Shown here one piece after another: positions 5,465-9,512 of a stretch of DNA of 9,512 bases. A program made the position numbers and the translations under genes. Location of the stretch: positions 1-9,512 of the forward strand of contig JAPOYZ010000138.1 of the NCBI GenBank assembly GCA_026706325.1, written 5' to 3'. The stretch is from Candidatus Aminicenantota bacterium. Its GTDB lineage: Bacteria > Acidobacteriota > UBA6911 > RPQK01 > JAJDTT01. Positions within the stretch are counted from its first letter, which is position 1, and every line of letters begins with the position of its first letter. The notes beneath the pieces were generated by a model. That model saw nothing but the letters and a program-made list of their open reading frames with translations, did not search any database and was not told the origin of the DNA.

Positions 5465-6535
5465 ATGATGCAACAAACCACCATAGAGACCTACAAGGAC
5501 CGGCTGGAGTCGATCAGCAGGTCCCTGCGGCCGCATCCCGATCAGCACCTGGAGTTCCTGGGCAAGAAGGACATCATCGAGCGGATTCTGTATCTGCGGG
5601 ACGTCAAGAACGTCCTGATCCTGGGCCACAACTACATGGAGCCGCTGGTCTTCCATCTGTCCGGCGAGGGCGAGAGAGGCGACTCGTTGGCGCTGAGCCG
5701 TTACGCCGCCAAGTCGGACAAGCCCATCATCCTCTTCGACGGCGTCCTCTTCATGGCGGAGACGGCCAAGATCCTGAATCCGGAAAAGAAGGTGCTGATT
5801 GCGGACCTGAATGCGGGCTGCAGCTTGGCGGACCCCTTTTCGGCCGACGACGTGAGGTTTTATCGGCAGCGTTATCCCCAAGCCCCGGTGGTCACCTACA
5901 TCAACAGCTACGCCGAGATCAAGGCCGAATCGGACTACTGCTGCACCTCCGCGAACGGTCTCAAGGTCATCGAGCATGCGGCCCGGGAATTCGGCACGGA
6001 CCAGGTCGTCTTCCTCCCCGATTCCCTGATGGGGGAAAACCTGCAACAGGAACTGGTCAAGAGGGGATCCGATCTGGATCTGATCTACCCGGGCAAGTAC
6101 GACCGCAACTTCGGCCGTTGCGAGGTCCACGAGAAGTTCACCGCCAGCCACATCCGGGACATTCGGAAGCAGTACGACATTCCCCGGGGAGCGCACGACG
6201 CCGCGGTCCTGGTGCACTGGGAGTGCCTGCCCGAAGTCCTGGAAGAAGCCGACTTCTACGGCAGCACCTCCCAGATGGCCGGTTATGTGAAGAATCACGC
6301 CGAACTGCGCCGGGTCTACATGGCCACCGAGTGCGAGATGGCGGCGAATCTGGCCACCGAATTCCCCCAGGTGGAGTTCGTCAGAACCTGCAACGTTTTC
6401 TGCCGCCACATGCGCAGAATCAGTCTCGAGAAGATCCTTCACAGCCTGGAGCATGAGGTCTACGAAGTGGAGGTCCCGGAGCCGATCCGCCGGGCCTCCC
6501 TGGGAGCCATCCAGCGGATGCTGAGTATCGGCTGA
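5465..6535 (+). CDS. nadA: Quinolinate synthase NadA (4Fe-4S enzyme)
   Basis: NadA condenses iminoaspartate with dihydroxyacetone phosphate to quinolinate, a step of de novo NAD synthesis, using an oxygen-sensitive [4Fe-4S] cluster. The 356-residue product shows LGHNYMEPLV (53-62), GDSLALSRYAA (72-82), FDGVLFMAETAKILNPEK (91-108), LNAGCSLAD (115-123), TSANG (161-165), FLPDSLMGENL (183-193), VHWECLPEVLEEADFYGSTS (250-269) and CRHMRRISLEKIL (313-325). Likely cluster ligands are Cys119, Cys254 and Cys313 (or Cys309). Variations are HNYM for the usual HNYQ, HWEC for HPEC, and several extra Cys (159, 160, 219, 290, 309). Two adjacent ATGs (5465, 5468) could serve as start; neither has a clear ribosome site. 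The partner nadB is not in the window; nadD is on the opposite strand about 4 kb away. Confidence 0.95.
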   Translation: MMQQTTIETYKDRLESISRSLRPHPDQHLEFLGKKDIIERILYLRDVKNVLILGHNYMEPLVFHLSGEGERGDSLALSRYAAKSDKPIILFDGVLFMAETAKILNPEKKVLIADLNAGCSLADPFSADDVRFYRQRYPQAPVVTYINSYAEIKAESDYCCTSANGLKVIEHAAREFGTDQVVFLPDSLMGENLQQELVKRGSDLDLIYPGKYDRNFGRCEVHEKFTASHIRDIRKQYDIPRGAHDAAVLVHWECLPEVLEEADFYGSTSQMAGYVKNHAELRRVYMATECEMAANLATEFPQVEFVRTCNVFCRHMRRISLEKILHSLEHEVYEVEVPEPIRRASLGAIQRMLSIG

Positions 6536-6593
6536 TTCGGAATCCGGGACGGGTTCGGCCGGAACGCCACTGGGCTGCTGCAGAGAACAGACC

Positions 6594-7688
6594 ATGAAGC
6601 TGGATGGGCTGGACACACCTTCGGTCCTGGTCGACGTGGATATCATGACCGCGAACCTGGACCGGTTGGCCCGCTACTGCCGGGATCACGGCCTCCATCT
6701 GCGTCCCCACGTCAAGACCCACAAGATTCCCGAGCTGGCTCGGCTCCAGGTCGAGAAGGGCGCCGTCGGCGTCACCGTGGCCAAGCTGGGAGAGGCCGAG
6801 GTCATGGCGGACGGCGGGGTCGAGGACATCCTGCTGGCCTATCCGGTGTACGGTGAGATCAAGTGGAAGCGGCTGGCCGCCTTGGCCCGACGCACCCGCA
6901 TCTCGGTGGCGTTGGATTCGCTGGAGGTGGCCCAGGGCATCTCGAAGCACGCCCGGGAGGGTGGAGTCCGGATTCCCATCCTGGTGGAGTTTGACACCGG
7001 GATGCGGCGTTGCGGGTTGACCATCGCCCGGGAGTCCATCCAGATGCTGGAACGCATCGCCGAGCTTCCGGCACTGGACTACCAGGGGCTGTTGATTTAC
7101 CCGGGGCACTTCCTGACGGACCCGGAGCGGCGCAATCGACTTCTGTCAGTGGAGAACCGGCAGCTTTCGACTCTGCTGGACCTGCTGGACGACGCCGGGA
7201 TCCCCTATCCGGTCATCAGCGCCAGTTCGACCCCGACGGCGTACATGTCGCATCAGTTCAAGAACATCACCGAGGCTCGTCCGGGCACCTACATCTTCAA
7301 CGACCGGAACACCATCGGTTGCCGGGCCGCCGATCTGAAAGACTGCGCCGTTTCCGTCCTGACCACCGTGGTGAGCACCAGCGTTCCCGGCAAGGCCGCC
7401 ATCGACGGGGGCAGCAAGACCTTCTCCAGCGACAAGTTCCTCTCCGGGGACGGCGTGGGCATGGGCCATGTGATGGGCGACCCCGGCACTGTGGTGGAAT
7501 ATCTCTCCGAAGAGCACGGCCATCTCGTGTTGGCCAACGCCGCCAGAAAATACCGGGTCGGGGACCGGATCCGGGTCATTCCCAACCATGTCTGTGCCTG
7601 CGTGAACATGCACGACCGCATCTACGGAATCCGGGACGACGAGGTGGTGACCGAATGGCAGGTGAGTGCCCGGGGCGCCGTGCAGTGA
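6594..7688 (+). CDS. PLP enzyme of the D-threonine aldolase / D-serine dehydratase family
   Basis: The 364-residue protein has a fold-type III (alanine-racemase-like) PLP barrel followed by a metal-binding C-terminal domain. LDTPSVLVDVD (6-16) opens the barrel; RPHVKTHK (37-44) contains the Lys (K41) expected to bind PLP; VTVAKLGEAEVMADGGVEDIL (60-80) and EFDTGMRRCG (132-141) are typical of the family. The C-terminal PNHVCACVN (330-338) gives the His332/Cys334 pair that binds a divalent metal in D-serine dehydratase and D-threonine aldolase. Family members cleave or dehydrate D-3-hydroxy amino acids such as D-threonine, D-serine and D-3-hydroxyaspartate; the substrate here cannot be read from sequence. 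The ribosome site is weak. It sits 58 bases after nadA and 56 before an OCD-family gene, which suggests a shared role in amino-acid breakdown. Confidence 0.88.
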   Translation: MKLDGLDTPSVLVDVDIMTANLDRLARYCRDHGLHLRPHVKTHKIPELARLQVEKGAVGVTVAKLGEAEVMADGGVEDILLAYPVYGEIKWKRLAALARRTRISVALDSLEVAQGISKHAREGGVRIPILVEFDTGMRRCGLTIARESIQMLERIAELPALDYQGLLIYPGHFLTDPERRNRLLSVENRQLSTLLDLLDDAGIPYPVISASSTPTAYMSHQFKNITEARPGTYIFNDRNTIGCRAADLKDCAVSVLTTVVSTSVPGKAAIDGGSKTFSSDKFLSGDGVGMGHVMGDPGTVVEYLSEEHGHLVLANAARKYRVGDRIRVIPNHVCACVNMHDRIYGIRDDEVVTEWQVSARGAVQ

Positions 7689-7705
7689 GCCGAACCGGAC
7701 CGGGG

Positions 7706-7728
7706 CACCGCCTGACGCACCGGCGGTG
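7706..7728 (+). other. Intercistronic hairpin before the OCD-family gene
   Basis: CACCGCC and GGCGGTG form a perfect 7-bp, GC-rich stem with a 9-base loop, ending where the GAGGAG ribosome site (7728-7733) begins. No T-run follows, so it is not a standard terminator. It could stabilise the mRNA, mark a processing point or limit access to the ribosome site. Confidence 0.45.
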
Positions 7729-7744
7729 AGGAGATTCGAGCATC

Positions 7745-8722
7745 GTGGAGCCCGCCCGAGAACTCCTGTATCTGTCGCGCGAGGACATCGAGGGAATCGG
7801 TCTTTCGATGGCCCGCATCGTCGAGGCGGTGGAGGATTCCCTGGTCCAGAAAGGATCGGGAAACGTGGAGATGCCGCCGAAGCCGGGCATCCATACCCGG
7901 CCGGGAGCGTTCATCCACGCCATGCCGGCGTACATCCGAACCACGGGCGCCGCCGGATTGAAGTGGGTCGGCGGCTATCCCGGAAACTCGGCCCGCGGCC
8001 TTCCCTACATTACGGGCCTCATGATCCTGAACGATCCGGAGTCCGGAGTGCCCCTGGCGGTGATGGACGCCACCTGGATCACGGCCATCCGGACCGGTGC
8101 GGCCACGGCGGTGTCGGCCCGTCATCTGGCCCGCCGGGACTCCCTGACGGCCGCCATCCTGGGGTGCGGTGTCCAGGGCCGGTCCAACCTGGAGGCGCTG
8201 AAGGTGGTCCTCCCCGAACTCCGGGAAATCCGTGTCTACGACGTCCGGCTGGAAGCGGCGCACGCGTTCGCGCGGGAGTGTGTGAAACGTCACGAACTCT
8301 CCTGCACGGTCTGCGCCTCCCCCCGGCAGGCCGTCCGGACCGCAGACGTGGTGGTCACCGCGGGCCCCATGCCGAGTCCGCCCGCACCCGTGATCGAACC
8401 GGACTGGCTCGCGGACGGGGTCTTCGTCTGCGTCCTGGACTTCGACGCCTACGTGACCCCCGCGGCCTTCCACGCCGCCGACCTGCTGGTGACGGACGAC
8501 GTGGCGCAGCTCGACTACTATCGCAGCGTGGGGTATTTCAAGGGTCTCCCCCCCGTGCTTTCCGAGTTGTCAGACGTGGTTCGGGGACGGGGAGGACGCC
8601 GGAAGGAGGAGCAACGGGTCATATCCGTCAACCTGGGACTGGGCGCGGAAGACGTGGCCACGGCCCAATTGATCTACACGAGTGCATTGGACCAGGGAGT
8701 GGGAACCGTCCTTCCCCTCTGA
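7745..8722 (+). CDS. Ornithine cyclodeaminase / mu-crystallin family protein
   Basis: The family contains NAD(P)-dependent enzymes: ornithine cyclodeaminase, alanine dehydrogenase, ketimine or imino-acid reductases and opine-type synthases. The 325-residue product shows GLKWVGGYPGN (71-81, Lys73), GLPYITGLMILNDPESG (85-101), VMDATWITAIRTGA (106-119, Arg116), a Rossmann motif LGCGVQG (139-145), and NLGLGAEDVATAQLIY (296-311) near the end. The region that carries the catalytic Asp in true ornithine cyclodeaminases reads VCVLDFDAYVTP (228-239), unlike their GxDxPGK-type motif, so a different substrate is likely. The GTG start has GGAG 11 bases upstream, somewhat far; no better in-frame start exists before SMARIV. 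It follows the PLP enzyme and precedes the thioredoxin-fold gene by 28 bases. Confidence 0.88.
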   Translation: MEPARELLYLSREDIEGIGLSMARIVEAVEDSLVQKGSGNVEMPPKPGIHTRPGAFIHAMPAYIRTTGAAGLKWVGGYPGNSARGLPYITGLMILNDPESGVPLAVMDATWITAIRTGAATAVSARHLARRDSLTAAILGCGVQGRSNLEALKVVLPELREIRVYDVRLEAAHAFARECVKRHELSCTVCASPRQAVRTADVVVTAGPMPSPPAPVIEPDWLADGVFVCVLDFDAYVTPAAFHAADLLVTDDVAQLDYYRSVGYFKGLPPVLSELSDVVRGRGGRRKEEQRVISVNLGLGAEDVATAQLIYTSALDQGVGTVLPL

Positions 8723-8736
8723 TCCGATGAAATAAG

Positions 8737-8743
8737 AAAGGAG
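8737..8743 (+). promoter_or_regulatory. Strong ribosome binding site of the thioredoxin-fold gene
   Basis: AAAGGAG lies 7 bases before the ATG at 8751. It is the strongest plus-strand site in the window and selects this ATG over the in-frame Met at codon 8. Confidence 0.75.
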
Positions 8744-8750
8744 CATAGCA

Positions 8751-9335
8751 ATGGTTCTGACTGCATCGACCATGTTGGGTCTCGGCACCGAGGCCCCGGA
8801 CTTCCAGTTGCCGGACGTGACGACGGGTGAGACTGTTTCCCTGGACGACTTCTCGGGGAACAAGGCCCTGTTGGTCATGTTCATCTGCAAGCACTGCCCT
8901 TACGTCGTTCACGTCCAGGAGGAGCTGGCCCGCCTGGGGAATGAGTACCGGGCCCGAGACGTGGGCGTCGTGGCCATCGGCGCCAACGACGTGGACGCCT
9001 ACCCGGGAGACGCCCCCGGCGAGCTGAAGAGCATGGCCCAGGAGCACGGATTCCAGTTCCCCTACTGCTTCGATGAGTCCCAGGAGATCGCCAAGGCCTA
9101 CACGGCGGCCTGCACGCCGGACTTCTTCCTCTTCGACCGGGACCGGCGCCTGGCCTATCGCGGCCAGTTGGACGACAGCCGGCCCGGAAGCGACACGCCG
9201 GTGACCGGCGAAGACCTGAGAGGAGCCCTCGATACGGTCCTGGCCGGGGACGTCCCCGATCCGGAACAGCAGCCCAGCCTGGGTTGCAACATCAAGTGGA
9301 AGCCGGGCAACGAGCCGGCCTACTTCGGAGGCTGA
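8751..9335 (+). CDS. Thioredoxin-fold redoxin (AhpC/TSA-like, CKHC active site)
   Basis: The 194-residue protein begins with LGTEAPDFQLPDV (11-23), typical of peroxiredoxin/TlpA-like redoxins, then LLVMFICKHCPYV (40-52) with a CxxC pair (Cys46, Cys49), VVAIGAND (73-80), and ACTPDFFLFD (120-129) with the cis-Pro (Pro123) expected next to the active site. The end, LGCNIKWKPGNEPAYF (177-192), is a conserved tail of this group. Without a visible signal peptide it should be cytoplasmic. A CxxC pair suggests thiol-disulfide exchange rather than peroxidase action; the partner is unknown. It is the last gene of the plus-strand run, and its 3' end overlaps the opposing TPR gene by 16 bases. Confidence 0.92.
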   Translation: MVLTASTMLGLGTEAPDFQLPDVTTGETVSLDDFSGNKALLVMFICKHCPYVVHVQEELARLGNEYRARDVGVVAIGANDVDAYPGDAPGELKSMAQEHGFQFPYCFDESQEIAKAYTAACTPDFFLFDRDRRLAYRGQLDDSRPGSDTPVTGEDLRGALDTVLAGDVPDPEQQPSLGCNIKWKPGNEPAYFGG

Positions 9336-9512
9336 TCCGAACCTGATTCGGGGGCCGGCAGTGAATCCGGTCCCCTCTCGCCGACGCGCTCCAGACCTTC
9401 CTGGGCGTACCGGTTATCCGGGTTCATGCCCGCGGCGCGCCCGTAGTGTGCCCGGGCGGCGTCCCGGTCCCCCTCCAATTCCGACAGGTACCCCAAGGCA
9501 GCCCAGTTGTAG
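9320..9512 (-). CDS. TPR-repeat protein, C-terminal end (5' part outside window)
   Basis: Reading in from the right edge, 63 codons precede a TAG (9320-9322). They begin YNWAALGYLSELEGDRDAAR and continue AHYGRAAGMNPDNRYAQEGL, a clear tetratricopeptide repeat: the helix pair with conserved Ala/Gly/Tyr positions and the closing NPDN (30-33), then part of a following helix. The last about 20 residues are a Pro/Ser/Glu-rich tail with no repeat character. TPRs mediate protein contacts; what the rest of the protein does is not visible. The gene converges on the thioredoxin-fold gene, overlapping its last 16 bases. Confidence 0.8.
   Translation of the reverse strand, partial: YNWAALGYLSELEGDRDAARAHYGRAAGMNPDNRYAQEGLERVGERGPDSLPAPESGSDQPPK
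9350..9375 (+). other. Strong hairpin just past the thioredoxin-fold gene
   Basis: GGGGGCCGG and CCGGTCCCC pair over 9 bp (one G-U in plus-strand RNA) around an 8-base loop, beginning 15 bases after the stop at 9335. It lies within the tail-coding part of the TPR gene. No T-run follows, so it would act as a terminator only in a factor-assisted way, or as a 3' stabiliser. A smaller competing hairpin (CCGAA 9337-9341 with TTCGG 9347-9351) overlaps its left arm. Confidence 0.35.

Noticed and set aside
6536..6593. Terminator between nadA and the PLP-enzyme gene
   Set aside because: The 58-base gap has short TTCGG/CCGGAA-type repeats but no stable stem followed by T.
5375..6646. A 423-codon minus-strand open frame opposite nadA
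   Set aside because: It mirrors the codon structure of nadA, has a low-complexity Asp/Gly/Val/Gln-rich product and no start context; nadA itself is certain.
7622..8473. A 283-codon minus-strand frame opposite the OCD-family gene
   Set aside because: Antisense shadow without recognisable motifs or ribosome site.
7666..8730. A 354-codon plus-strand frame overlapping the OCD-family gene
   Set aside because: It is a shifted shadow rich in Arg/Gly/Pro; the frame starting at 7745 carries all the conserved motifs.
1..9512. Mobile elements, CRISPR, tRNA, prophage or defence genes
   Set aside because: No direct-repeat arrays, transposase-like frames, tRNA-like folds or known defence domains were seen; all larger frames belong to metabolic, ribosomal or small regulatory families.

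Overview
The window is ordinary bacterial chromosome: GC-rich, densely packed, almost every base coding, with no tRNA, rRNA, insertion sequence, CRISPR array or phage gene visible. Shine-Dalgarno sites are uneven, with strong GGAG-type sites before some genes and none before others. Start codons include TTG (rplU, nadD) and GTG (OCD-family gene). The rplU-rpmA-obg-nadD-rsfS order, the GC richness and a 333-residue Obg lacking its C-terminal extension would suit a GC-rich phylum such as Acidobacteriota. That placement is only a guess; the sequence does not prove it.

Left part, minus strand (1-3709), read right to left: a secreted protein of unknown function, then rplU (L21), rpmA (L27), obg, nadD, rsfS and a DksA/TraR-family gene whose 3' part lies outside the window. 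A near-perfect sigma70 promoter (TTGACA, 17 bases, TATACT) sits just before rplU and probably drives the whole block. The genes are tightly linked: rplU and rpmA are 5 bases apart, obg and nadD overlap by 4 bases (TTGA), and nadD and rsfS overlap by 38 bases. The block joins large-subunit proteins, a GTPase needed for 50S maturation, a factor that silences the large subunit in starvation, and a DksA-like regulator, with one NAD-synthesis enzyme among them.

Right part, plus strand (3900-9335): gltA (citrate synthase), an FmdB-type zinc-ribbon protein, nadA (quinolinate synthase), a D-threonine aldolase/D-serine dehydratase-type PLP enzyme, an ornithine cyclodeaminase/mu-crystallin-family protein and a thioredoxin-fold protein. 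Gaps are 22 to 58 bases, so much of this could be one transcript. The left and right blocks diverge around 3710-3899, where a plausible gltA promoter lies. At the right edge the C-terminus of a TPR protein runs on the minus strand and its 3' end overlaps that of the thioredoxin-fold gene by 16 bases.

No clearly new multi-gene system is visible. The points most worth a second look are the PLP enzyme/OCD-family pair of unknown substrate, the possible leaderless promoter of the FmdB gene, the variant motifs in NadA, NadD and Obg, several intercistronic hairpins, and the unclassified secreted protein before rplU. No stretch over 300 bases lacks a gene; the longest gap is 190 bases (3710-3899).
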